In this document: positions 53,274 through 61,166 of the stretch, in pieces
Layout: every line of letters begins with the position of its first letter
How positions within the stretch are numbered: the first letter of the stretch is position 1
Origin: a candidate division KSB1 bacterium
Lineage (GTDB): Bacteria; Zhuqueibacterota; Zhuqueibacteria; Zhuqueibacterales; Zhuqueibacteraceae
Direction of reading: 5' to 3'
DNA length: 64,000 nucleotides
NCBI GenBank assembly: GCA_034506255.1
Contig: JAPDPX010000004.1
Span: forward strand, 186,001 to 250,000
Translations under genes and position numbers: made by a program
Notes under the pieces: model-generated
What the model saw: only the letters and a program-made list of their open reading frames with translations
Databases searched by the model: none
Told to the model about the DNA's origin: nothing

Positions 53274-53301
53274 AATATAGCAACTTTTCCCAAAAAGTCA
53301 A
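53274..53301 (-). promoter_or_regulatory. Promoter of tRNA-Asn
   Basis: On the minus strand: TTGACT (53301-53296), a 16-base spacer, then GCTATATT (TATATT at 53279-53274), about 20 bases ahead of the tRNA 5' end. Confidence 0.8.
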
Positions 53302-53372
53302 TAGCCGGACTGCCCGAAATTGCCGTCGAAAGGGATCGCGCACAACGCAACCGGCGCGGCACGCCGCCAGGG

Positions 53373-54377
53373 TCATTTCGTTGCCGGCGAGGCCGTGGGC
53401 GGCTGGGTGTTTGTGTGTTGGCGCTGAAAACCGGCTAGTTTTTCACGAAACTCCGCCAGTGTCGTGATTTGCTTCGCACCGATCTCGTTCAGCACCCGCT
53501 GGTAACTGCCGGCTGCCCGGCCGCCGACGATGATGTTAACGCTGGAAGGTACATACCGTCGCAGGCGGCGCAGCTCATTTTCCAGGAGGGGATCATCATT
53601 GGGATGAACGATACTGAGCGCCACGGCTTGTGCCTGGTTATACTCCAGCGCCGCGGCAATCTCTTCGGCGGGCAGGTTGGGGCCGAGGTAGGTTGTCCGC
53701 CAGCCCATATCTGAAGCCGTGATAGCCGCCAGCAGGGCGCCCAACTCGTGGATTTGTCCTGCCGGTGTCGTGACCACCATGCCGGGAGCCCCCGGTCGGT
53801 GCTCTTGCGAACTGCGAAGCGTCGCTCCGAAAGACTTGATCGCGGCGGTCAGCAAATGTTCGTGTATGACCCGCATGCTTCCCGCCTGCCACGCTTCACC
53901 CACCTCGCAAATCAGCGAGACTAAAACCTGATCGATCAAAACCGGGCGGCTCAGCTTCACTGCCCCGTGCGCGATGGCACGGTCCAGCGCTATCGCATCC
54001 AAATTTCGCACGGCCGCCAGACAGGCTTCACGGTGAGCGGCCTCCGGCAAAGAGTTGGCGGATAATTGTTTCGACGCGGATGCCGGCTGGGCAGGCGTGA
54101 GATTCGTTGCCGGCATGGCTGTTATTTCCGATGAGAGAATCTGGCGTAACTCTTCTGTCGACAATTTCGCCACCTGGCCGATGCCGTGGCCCAGCTCGCA
54201 GACCTTTCGCAGCAGGATGAAGCGCTCGATATCTGCCTCACAGTATAGGCGGCGATTGCTGTGTGAACGTTGTGGCACAACCGCATCATAGCGGCGCTCC
54301 CAAATCCGGATTACATGTGGCGAGAGCCCCGTGCGACGAGCCACAATTTTTATTGGATATATTTTATCCCTGTCCAT
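53373..54377 (-). CDS. CarH/LitR-type MerR regulator with B12-binding photosensory domain
   Basis: 334 residues. A MerR winged helix (YPIKIVARRTGLSPHVIRIW, about 6-75) is followed by a helical B12-cap with the light-sensor motif W-x9-EH (Trp163, Glu173-His174), and a Rossmann cobalamin domain with the axial His210 in QIHELGALL. These are the features of CarH repressors, which bind adenosylcobalamin in the dark as DNA-bound tetramers and release on illumination. The residue after Trp163 is Gln, where Thermus CarH has His132, the second ligand formed after light. It is divergent from the photolyase operon, the expected target. The ATG lies about where transcription should start, so its mRNA may be leaderless. 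Confidence 0.9.
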   Translation of the reverse strand: MDRDKIYPIKIVARRTGLSPHVIRIWERRYDAVVPQRSHSNRRLYCEADIERFILLRKVCELGHGIGQVAKLSTEELRQILSSEITAMPATNLTPAQPASASKQLSANSLPEAAHREACLAAVRNLDAIALDRAIAHGAVKLSRPVLIDQVLVSLICEVGEAWQAGSMRVIHEHLLTAAIKSFGATLRSSQEHRPGAPGMVVTTPAGQIHELGALLAAITASDMGWRTTYLGPNLPAEEIAAALEYNQAQAVALSIVHPNDDPLLENELRRLRRYVPSSVNIIVGGRAAGSYQRVLNEIGAKQITTLAEFREKLAGFQRQHTNTQPPTASPATK

Positions 54378-54382
54378 ATTTG

Positions 54383-54411
54383 AAGATAAAATATTGTATA
54401 ACTATTGTCAA
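54383..54411 (-). promoter_or_regulatory. Promoter of the CarH-like gene
   Basis: On the minus strand: TTGACA (54411-54406), a 17-base spacer containing TTATACAA, and TATCTT (54388-54383). The expected start point is within a base or two of the ATG at 54377, and there is no Shine-Dalgarno sequence. Confidence 0.8.
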
Positions 54412-54451
54412 TATAAATTTTGCATTTTTTATGAAATATGTGAAAATATTG

Positions 54452-54480
54452 TTGACAAATTTTATACAAATCTCTATATT
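54452..54480 (+). promoter_or_regulatory. Promoter of the photolyase operon
   Basis: TTGACA (54452-54457), a 17-base spacer containing TTATACAA, and TATATT (54475-54480). It is consensus-strength and therefore probably held down by a repressor. The leader is ~195 bases and contains a perfect 14-base palindrome AAACTGTACAGTTT (54588-54601), a second operator candidate. The whole 54360-54680 region is strikingly AT-rich. Confidence 0.85.
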
Positions 54481-54683
54481 GATATGAGATTTTAGGTTCC
54501 TATTTCTCAAAAAGAATATCGTTTCCGTGTTTCCGTTGCAATTGCTCAAATGATTTTGTCTAAAATGACAACTCAGATTTTCGCACCAAACTGTACAGTT
54601 TCAAGTTTACTTCACTGATATAGGGGTGGATTGCCCCCCGCCTTCATCTATCTGTTGCCTTAAAATATATTAAATTGCATTGC

Positions 54684-56354
54684 ATGAGCCGGTTTTACCA
54701 ACAGCTCAATCGCTGGCAGATTGATCCTGCCAACCGTCGCTGGCTGTTCGTGCCTTATGATCAACTTACGGCGGAAATCGGACCGCTCAGTCGCGAGCAC
54801 CCCCGCGAGCTTGGCATTGTCTTAATTGAAAACACCTGGAAGGCAGGCCGACGGCCCTATCATAAACAAAAATTAGCCCTGCTGCTGGCAAACCTGCGTC
54901 ACTTTGCACTGGAGCAGGCTGCTCGCGGGGTGGCGGTTCGCCACCTGGTCACTGCCGCACCCTATCGCGAAGCCTTGCGATCATTGCTGCCTGAGCTTGG
55001 CCCGCTGCGCGTCATGGAGCCCGCCGAGCGGGAGTTGCGCGTTGATCTCCAGTCGCTGGTGGAAGAGGGTGGCCTGCAGGTGATTCCCCATGAAGGCTGG
55101 TTGACCACGGCCGCACAGTTGCAGGAAAGTCGCAACCAGCGGTCCTGCTGGCGCATGGATGCTTTTTACCGCCATGTGCGCCGCGCCACCGGCATTCTCA
55201 TGCAAAATGGCAAGCCCGTGGGCGGCAAATTCAGCATGGATGCTGCCAACCGGCAGCCGTGGAAGAACGGGCCCCCCGCGCCAGAGCCTCCGATTTTCAC
55301 CCCCGATGAAATCACCCGCGAAGTTGCCGGGCTAGTTGAAAGCTGTTTTGCGCATCATCCCGGCCGGCTGGATTTGCGCCTGCTGCCCGCCACCCGTGCA
55401 GACGCAGAGGTGCTTTGGCATTGGGCAAAACGCGAATGCCTGCCGTTCTTTGGACCTTTCGAAGATGCCTTCTCCGCCCGCTCGCGCAGTCTGTTTCATA
55501 CGCGCCTGTCGGCACTGTTGAATCTCCATCGCCTGCTGCCGGCGCGGGTGGTGCGTGAAGCTGCAGAACTGGACATTCCCTTGGCAAGCAAGGAAGGCTT
55601 CATTCGCCAGATTTTGGGATGGCGCGAATTCGTGCATCATGTGCACACGCTCACCGATGGTTTCCGCAAACCCGGCCGGACAGCCATTCCCATCGCCGCG
55701 ACGCCGGGTGATGCCGGGTATCAGCGCTGGGCCGGACGGAGCTGGCCGGTCTCTGCTTCGGATGATCCCGGCCTGGATGGCGGTGCCGCGCCGGCATACT
55801 TCGCCGGCACCACCCCGCTGCCGCCAGCATTCTGGGGCCGGCCCACCGGCATGGCCTGCTTTGATGACATCGTGCAAGCCGTGTGGCAGGAGGGTTACAG
55901 CCATCACATCACCCGCTTGATGGTGCTGGCCAATCTTGCCACGCTGCTCGACGTTGCACCGCGTGAACTGACCGACTGGTTTTGGGTGGCCTACACCGAT
56001 GCCTATGATTGGGTGGTCGAGCCCAATGTCCTGGGCATGGGCACGTTTGCCATCGGGGATTTGATCACCACCAAACCTTACATCGCCGGCGCAGCGTATC
56101 TTGACCGCATGGGAGATTATTGCAGCCGGTGCCGCTTCGATCCCAAATCGACCTGCCCGTTCACCGCGCTTTATTGGGCCTTTCTCGACCGGCATGAAGC
56201 GAAGCTGCGAACCCTTGACCGCCTGAAACTCGTGCTGGCCTCGCTGCGCAAGCGCCCCGTCGCGCGGCGCCAGCGTGACGCCCGAGTGTTCGAGTACGTG
56301 CGCCGCACATTATGTGACGGCGAGGTGCTGATGCCAACAGGAGTGCCGGCATGA
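54684..56354 (+). CDS. Photolyase/cryptochrome-related protein (DPRP, iron-sulfur type)
   Basis: 556 residues of the deoxyribodipyrimidine photolyase-related family, similar to bacterial (6-4) photolyases with a [4Fe-4S] cluster. Visible features: N-terminal alpha/beta domain (VPYDQLTAEIGPL, LIENTWKAG), FAD-binding helical domain (SRSLFHTRLSALLNLHRLLP; EGFIRQILGWREFVHHVH), and four Cys placed like the cluster ligands (Cys392 in GMACFDD; Cys480, Cys483 and Cys491 in YCSRCRFDPKSTC). It should repair UV photoproducts with light, or act as a photoreceptor. The ATG at 54684 is chosen; a TTG lies 9 bases upstream; no clear ribosome site. It overlaps the next gene by 4 bases. Confidence 0.92.
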   Translation: MSRFYQQLNRWQIDPANRRWLFVPYDQLTAEIGPLSREHPRELGIVLIENTWKAGRRPYHKQKLALLLANLRHFALEQAARGVAVRHLVTAAPYREALRSLLPELGPLRVMEPAERELRVDLQSLVEEGGLQVIPHEGWLTTAAQLQESRNQRSCWRMDAFYRHVRRATGILMQNGKPVGGKFSMDAANRQPWKNGPPAPEPPIFTPDEITREVAGLVESCFAHHPGRLDLRLLPATRADAEVLWHWAKRECLPFFGPFEDAFSARSRSLFHTRLSALLNLHRLLPARVVREAAELDIPLASKEGFIRQILGWREFVHHVHTLTDGFRKPGRTAIPIAATPGDAGYQRWAGRSWPVSASDDPGLDGGAAPAYFAGTTPLPPAFWGRPTGMACFDDIVQAVWQEGYSHHITRLMVLANLATLLDVAPRELTDWFWVAYTDAYDWVVEPNVLGMGTFAIGDLITTKPYIAGAAYLDRMGDYCSRCRFDPKSTCPFTALYWAFLDRHEAKLRTLDRLKLVLASLRKRPVARRQRDARVFEYVRRTLCDGEVLMPTGVPA

Positions 56355-57796
56355 GTGGTTCCTCCCAACCTTTGCTGCTTCTCACTGGTGCCACCGGCTA
56401 TGTTGGCGGACGTTTGTTGCAGGCGCTCACCGCCCGGGGTTACCGGCTGCGTTGTTTGGCACGCCGCCCGGAATTCTTGGCGGCGCGGGTTGGCCCCAAC
56501 ACCACGATCGTCAAGGGTGATGTGCTGGATGCAAGCTCGCTGCCCGCGGCTTTCGCCGGCATGCATGCCGCCTATTATCTGGTACACTCGATGGGCTCGA
56601 ACGGCACTTTCGAAGAGCAGGACCGCCGCGCTGCCTGTAATTTTGCCGAAGCGGCCCGCCGCGCCGGTGTGCAGCGTCTCATCTACCTTGGCGGTTTGGG
56701 CAATGGCAGAGCCCTTTCCCCGCATCTCGCCAGCCGTCATGAAGTTGGCCGTCTCCTGCAGAAATCGGGCGTGCCAACCGTTGAATTGCGCGCCTCGATC
56801 ATCATCGGCTCAGGCAGCCTGTCTTTTGAGATGATTCGTGCGCTGGTGGAAAAATTGCCGGTGATGATCACCCCGCGCTGGACGCGTTCGCTGGCGCAAC
56901 CGATCGCGATTGAAGATGTGATCGACTATCTCATTGCCGCGCTCGAGGTGCCGGCCACCGGTGTTTTCGAAATCGGCGGTGCGGATCAGGTCTCCTATCT
57001 CGATCTGATGAAGGAATATGCCCGCCAGCGCGGCTTGCGGCGCCTGATCATCCCGGTGCCTGTGCTGACTCCACGGCTGTCGAGCCTGTGGTTGGGTCTG
57101 GTGACCCCCCTGTATGCCCGCGTCGGTCGCAAGTTGATCGACAGCGTGCGGCATGATACCGTGGTCACCGACCGCCGCAGCCTGACCACCTTCGCGATTC
57201 AACCGCGCGGCATTCGCGCTGCCATTGCGCGGGCCCTGGCAAATGAAGATCGTGAGTTTGCCCAAACGCGCTGGTCCGATGCGCTGTCCTCGCCCGGCCA
57301 GCCGCGCAGTTGGGGCGGGGTGAAGTTCGGCACGCGGGTGGTGGATTCCCGTTCGCTGCAGGTGCCCTGTTCTCCTTCTGCCGCCATGGCTGCGATCCGT
57401 CGCATCGGCGGAGCCACCGGATGGTATTGTTGCAACTGGTTGTGGCGGCTGCGTGGGTTCATTGATTTGCTTTTCGGCGGCGTGGGCCTGCGTCGCGGCC
57501 GTCGTGATCCGGAGTGGCTGGTGCCCGGCGACACGGTTGACTTTTGGCGGGTCGAGGCTTTCGAACCGGACCGCCTGCTGCGCCTGCATGCCGAGATGAA
57601 ATTGCCCGGCCGTGCCTGGCTGCAATTTGAAGTCGAGCCGGCCGTCAGCGGTGCCAGCATCCGGCAAACTGCGATCTTCGATCCCGCCGGCGTTATCGGC
57701 CTGTTGTATTGGTATGTCCTGTACCCCGTGCATGAACTCGTGTTCGCCGGCATGTTGCGCGGCCTGGTTCGGGCCATTAAGATGGAAGGACAATAA
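56351..57796 (+). CDS. SDR/NmrA-type oxidoreductase with DUF2867 domain
   Basis: 481 residues. An N-terminal NAD(P)-binding extended-SDR domain (LLTGATGYVGGRLLQALTAR; about 5-290) is fused to a C-terminal DUF2867 domain (about 310-481: WGGVKFGTRVVDSRSL, LVPGDTVDFWRVEAFEPDRL). This fusion is frequently encoded near photolyases and CarH/LitR regulators; its substrate is not established. The start overlaps the photolyase stop (ATGA), showing tight coupling; two bases separate it from the next gene. Confidence 0.88.
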   Translation: MSGSSQPLLLLTGATGYVGGRLLQALTARGYRLRCLARRPEFLAARVGPNTTIVKGDVLDASSLPAAFAGMHAAYYLVHSMGSNGTFEEQDRRAACNFAEAARRAGVQRLIYLGGLGNGRALSPHLASRHEVGRLLQKSGVPTVELRASIIIGSGSLSFEMIRALVEKLPVMITPRWTRSLAQPIAIEDVIDYLIAALEVPATGVFEIGGADQVSYLDLMKEYARQRGLRRLIIPVPVLTPRLSSLWLGLVTPLYARVGRKLIDSVRHDTVVTDRRSLTTFAIQPRGIRAAIARALANEDREFAQTRWSDALSSPGQPRSWGGVKFGTRVVDSRSLQVPCSPSAAMAAIRRIGGATGWYCCNWLWRLRGFIDLLFGGVGLRRGRRDPEWLVPGDTVDFWRVEAFEPDRLLRLHAEMKLPGRAWLQFEVEPAVSGASIRQTAIFDPAGVIGLLYWYVLYPVHELVFAGMLRGLVRAIKMEGQ

Positions 57797-57798
57797 CC

Positions 57799-58569
57799 AT
57801 GAGCGAAAATCCGCATGTTGTCGCGGACACCCAACCAGCCTGCGTGATCGTCGGCGCCACCGGCGGCATCGGAACCGCCCTCTGCCGCCGCCTGCAGCAA
57901 AACGGCACCCGGCTGTTGTTGGCCGGCCGCTCGCAGGAAAAATTGCGCATATTGGCGGAAGAAGTCGGCGCGCATTACGCCGTTGTTGATGCCACGCAAT
58001 TCGAGGATATGGAATCCTGCTGTGCCCGTGCACTGGAGCGCTTTGGCCGCCTCGATGGCGTGGTCAACTGTGTCGGTTCGCTGCTGCTCAAGCCCGCACA
58101 TCAAACCACGGCAGCCGAGTGGCATGCCGCCCTTGCCGCCAACTTGACCAGCGCCTTTGCGACCGTGCGCGCCGCCAGCCGGCTGATGCTGCGCCACGGC
58201 GGCGCCGTGGTGCTCATCTCCTCTGCCGCGGCCCGCACCGGCATGGCGAATCACGATGCTGTTGCTGCGGTCAAGGCCGGCGTCATCGGCCTGGCACTTT
58301 CCGCGGCGGCCACCTATGCGCGTTTTGGACTGCGGGTGAATGTGGTTGCACCGGGCCTGGTGCGCACGCCCCTGACCGCCCGCATCATCGGCAATCCCGA
58401 TTTGCTCAAAGCCGCGCTGGCCCTGCATCCCCTGGCTCGCATCGGCGAGCCGGAGCAAGTCGCCTCGGCCATCGCCTGGCTGCTGCAGCCGGAGCAAAGT
58501 TGGGTGACAGGGCAGGTACTCGGCGTCGATGGCGGCCTGGCCAGCCTGCGCTCGCGGATGACGGTTTGA
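57799..58569 (+). CDS. Short-chain dehydrogenase-like protein lacking the catalytic Tyr
   Basis: 256 residues with the SDR Rossmann motif GATGGIGTALCRRL and a structural NCVGS segment (SDR NAG-like). The C-terminal cofactor-loop pattern NVVAPGLVRTPLTARI and VDGGLA are intact. The active-site Ser is plausible (ISSAAA), but the position four before the conserved Lys159 is Val155 rather than Tyr. Dehydrogenase activity by the usual mechanism is therefore doubtful; it could act on a different reaction or bind cofactor only. It is the third gene of the light operon. Confidence 0.85.
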   Translation: MSENPHVVADTQPACVIVGATGGIGTALCRRLQQNGTRLLLAGRSQEKLRILAEEVGAHYAVVDATQFEDMESCCARALERFGRLDGVVNCVGSLLLKPAHQTTAAEWHAALAANLTSAFATVRAASRLMLRHGGAVVLISSAAARTGMANHDAVAAVKAGVIGLALSAAATYARFGLRVNVVAPGLVRTPLTARIIGNPDLLKAALALHPLARIGEPEQVASAIAWLLQPEQSWVTGQVLGVDGGLASLRSRMTV

Positions 58570-58581
58570 ACGGGGGAACAA

Positions 58582-58698
58582 ATGACAGCGCACGAAAAAA
58601 ACAACCCCGGCAAAAAAAAGCGCGGCCTCACATTGCCCAACTGCCCACGAGCTGATGCCCGCGCATGCGCCGCAACCCGGGAGGTAGCCGGTGTCTGA
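58582..58698 (+). CDS. Possible 38-residue small protein
   Basis: ATG at 58582 with GGGGGA five bases upstream; reads MTAHEKNNPGKKKRG..., basic with two Cys, and stops at 58696-58698, overlapping the GTG start of the next gene by 8 bases. It could be a coupling peptide or a real small protein; it has no recognisable features and may be chance. Confidence 0.3.
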   Translation: MTAHEKNNPGKKKRGLTLPNCPRADARACAATREVAGV

Positions 58699-59935
58699 GC
58701 CCGAAGTCATCATCATCGGCGCGGGGCTGGCGGGTCTGTCCTGTGCCCGGCGGTTGCAGGAAGCGGGTGTGCCCTTCCTTCTGCTTGAAGCTGCAGATGC
58801 GCCCGGCGGCCGCGTGCGCACCGACAAGGTGGAAGGCTTTCTGCTGGACCGCGGCTTTCAAGTCCTGTTCACCGCCTATCCGGAGGCTGCGCGCCTGCTC
58901 GACTATGACGGCCTGGATTTGAAGCCTTTCTACTCCGGTGCGCTGGTGCGACAGGGCGGCCGATTTCACCGTATCGCTGATCCCTGGCGCCGGCCGGTCG
59001 ACGGAATTAAAACCGTGCTTTCGCCGCTGGGCACGCCGCTCGACAAACTGCGCATTGCCCTGATGCGGCGTCGCGTGCTCACCGGCACGCTGGAAAAATT
59101 GCTGGAACAGCCGGAAATCTCGACACTGGCGCTGCTGCATGACGCCGGCTTTTCCGAAAAGATCATCACACGCTTTTTCCAGCCGTTTCTGGGCGGCATT
59201 TTTCTCGAGCCGGATCTGGAAACCTCCAGCCGCATGTTCCATTTCGTGTTCCGCATGCTGGCCGCGGGAGAAACGGTGTTGCCCGCGGCTGGCATGGGCA
59301 GCATTCCAGCGCAACTCGCAGCGACCCTGCCGGCGACAGCCATACGCCGGCACGCCCGGGTGGACCGGATCACGGCCAACACGGTCACGCTCGCGGGCGG
59401 CGAGCACCTCTCCGCCCGTGCCCTTGTCATTGCCACGGAGGGCCCGGAAGCCGCACGCTTGCTGCCGGAACTGCCGCCGGTGCCCATGCAGCAGGTGGCA
59501 TGTTTTTACTATGCCGCACAACAGGCACCGCTTGAGGAACCGATTTTGGTTTTGAACGGTGAGGGCGATGGCCCGGTCAACAACCTGTGCGTGCCCAGTC
59601 TCGTGGCACCGGGCTATGCCCCGCCGGGCGTTCATCTGATTTCCGCAACGGTGTTGAAAACGGTGGTGCAGGATGAAAAACAGCTCGAACAAGCCGTGCG
59701 CATGCAGCTTGCCAAATGGTTCGGCGTGCAGGTGCAGCGCTGGCGTCTCCTGAAAGTTTACCGCCTGCTGCAGGCCCTGCCGCGGCAAGTGCCGCCGGCG
59801 CTGCAACCGCCGCAACGACCGGTGCGCCTGCGGCCCGGTATTTATGTCTGTGGCGATCACCGCGACAATGCCTCGATCAACGGCGCCCTGGCCTCCGGCC
59901 GCCGCGCCGCCGAGGCGGTGCTGGCGGACTTGTAA
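58691..59935 (+). CDS. FAD-dependent amine-oxidase/desaturase-like oxidoreductase
   Basis: 414 residues. The dinucleotide-binding start IIGAGLAGLSCARRLQEAG and the following EAADAPGGRVRTD motif are those of the FAD-dependent amine oxidase superfamily, which includes phytoene desaturases and protoporphyrinogen oxidases. The C-terminal FAD motif (GIYVCGDHRDNASINGALAS) is intact. The start is GTG at 58691, preceded by GGGAGG. As the last gene of a B12-light-regulated operon, a role in pigment, lipid or quinone oxidation is plausible but not shown. Confidence 0.88.
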   Translation: MSEPEVIIIGAGLAGLSCARRLQEAGVPFLLLEAADAPGGRVRTDKVEGFLLDRGFQVLFTAYPEAARLLDYDGLDLKPFYSGALVRQGGRFHRIADPWRRPVDGIKTVLSPLGTPLDKLRIALMRRRVLTGTLEKLLEQPEISTLALLHDAGFSEKIITRFFQPFLGGIFLEPDLETSSRMFHFVFRMLAAGETVLPAAGMGSIPAQLAATLPATAIRRHARVDRITANTVTLAGGEHLSARALVIATEGPEAARLLPELPPVPMQQVACFYYAAQQAPLEEPILVLNGEGDGPVNNLCVPSLVAPGYAPPGVHLISATVLKTVVQDEKQLEQAVRMQLAKWFGVQVQRWRLLKVYRLLQALPRQVPPALQPPQRPVRLRPGIYVCGDHRDNASINGALASGRRAAEAVLADL

Positions 59936-60169
59936 GAGCGGGATAATGCCGCTTCCGCTCCCGGCAGTCTCGCCAGCCACCCGTCGTTTCAAATAACAAT
60001 AATTCTCTGCAACGGCTTCGCTGCGACGGCAGGATCCCGGGATACCATGAGGCCTGCAGGGGAAATCCCGGTCACGCCGGGCGTGAAGCCGTTTCGCATG
60101 GAAAGGAACAGCTCCCATGTTTGATTGTAAATTGCCTGTCCTCGACTCAATTTGTACAGGAGAATACTC

Positions 60170-60781
60170 ATGCCCACCATGACGCTTAAATCCTCCAAAG
60201 CCGGCGCCAAGTCGGCAGCCACGCGCCGGCAGGCATCGGCCCGTACCACCGCCAAATCGCCGACAGCGCGCAAAACGAGCACTGCCCGCGCTGCCGCAGC
60301 CCCCGGACAGAGCGATGGCACCGGCACCTCGCTCACTGTCGGGCAAAAGGCGCCCGATTTCACCCTGCAGGACGATCGCGGCCAGCTCGTGCGCCTGTCA
60401 AACTTCCGCGGCCGCAAGGTGGTGCTCTACTTTTATCCCGAAGACGACACTCCGGCGTGCACCCGCGAAGCCTGCGCTTTCCGCGACCACTTCGGCGACA
60501 TACAACTGCACGGCGCCGTCATCCTGGGTGTCAGTCCCGATTCCGTCGAATCGCATCGCAGGTTCAAGGCCAGGTATCACCTGAATTTTCCCCTGCTGAG
60601 CGATCCCGAACGCAAGGTGCTCAAGGCTTACGATGTCTGGCAGGAGAAAACCATGTTCGGCCGCACCTACATGGGCGTGGTGCGCTCGACCTTCATCATC
60701 GATGAAAACGGGCGCATCGCCAAAATCTTCCCGAAGGTGAAGGTCGATGGCCATGCCGAACAAGTGGTGGCAGCGCTATGA
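60170..60781 (+). CDS. bcp: Peroxiredoxin (BCP/PrxQ type) with basic N-terminal tail
   Basis: 203 residues. The thioredoxin-fold peroxidase core (about 52-203) has peroxidatic Cys97 and resolving Cys102 in TPACTREAC, the classic C-x4-C of BCP/PrxQ, which reduces H2O2 and organic peroxides with thioredoxin. The first ~50 residues are an unusual Lys/Arg/Ala/Thr/Ser-rich tail (KSSKAGAKSAATRRQASART) resembling a histone H1-like DNA- or polyanion-binding extension. AGGAG seven bases upstream fixes the ATG at 60170, so the tail is part of the protein. Confidence 0.93.
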   Translation: MPTMTLKSSKAGAKSAATRRQASARTTAKSPTARKTSTARAAAAPGQSDGTGTSLTVGQKAPDFTLQDDRGQLVRLSNFRGRKVVLYFYPEDDTPACTREACAFRDHFGDIQLHGAVILGVSPDSVESHRRFKARYHLNFPLLSDPERKVLKAYDVWQEKTMFGRTYMGVVRSTFIIDENGRIAKIFPKVKVDGHAEQVVAAL

Positions 60782-61166
60782 TTTTCCACCTTGATTTGCT
60801 CTGCCACGGCTTGGTCGTGGCATTCCTGCAGTTTTCGTGGTGATGCCATACCGCGCGCGGCAGTGGATGAGAATAAACTTTCGTAGTAGTGCCTGCAGGC
60901 ACCGACCCTGAACGCACTACTGCAAAAGCATTGTCGTGGGAAGTAAATTCGAACCGCCAGGCCGGCATTGCTTTGTGTCCTTTGCGGTCTTGGCGGTTCA
61001 AAAAAATTTGCGGTTGGGATTTTGTTTGAAGGAATAATCGTCATGTGCGCCTGCATATCCATCACGATGACAATCTCGCGCAGCGCCCCTGTCTGCCGGC
61101 GGTCAATCCCGGCGAATTGTTGATTTGATTGGCAGGAAGATTTCGTCAAGCTCGAGAAAAATGTTC
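60782..61166. other. Intergenic region with hairpin repeats
   Basis: There is no gene. At 60885-60921 an outer inverted repeat AGTAGTGC/GCACTACT encloses the palindrome GTGCCTGCAGGCAC. At about 60949-61000 GAACCGCCA faces TGGCGGTTC around TTTGTGTCCTTTGCGGTC, a phrase of a widespread intergenic repeat type. Confidence 0.6.

Noticed and set aside
61125..61166. Extended N-terminus for the TonB-dependent receptor from the TTG at 61125
   Set aside because: The signal peptide fits MRKIFWLLLL from 61167; the extra residues are polar and would lengthen the n-region unusually.
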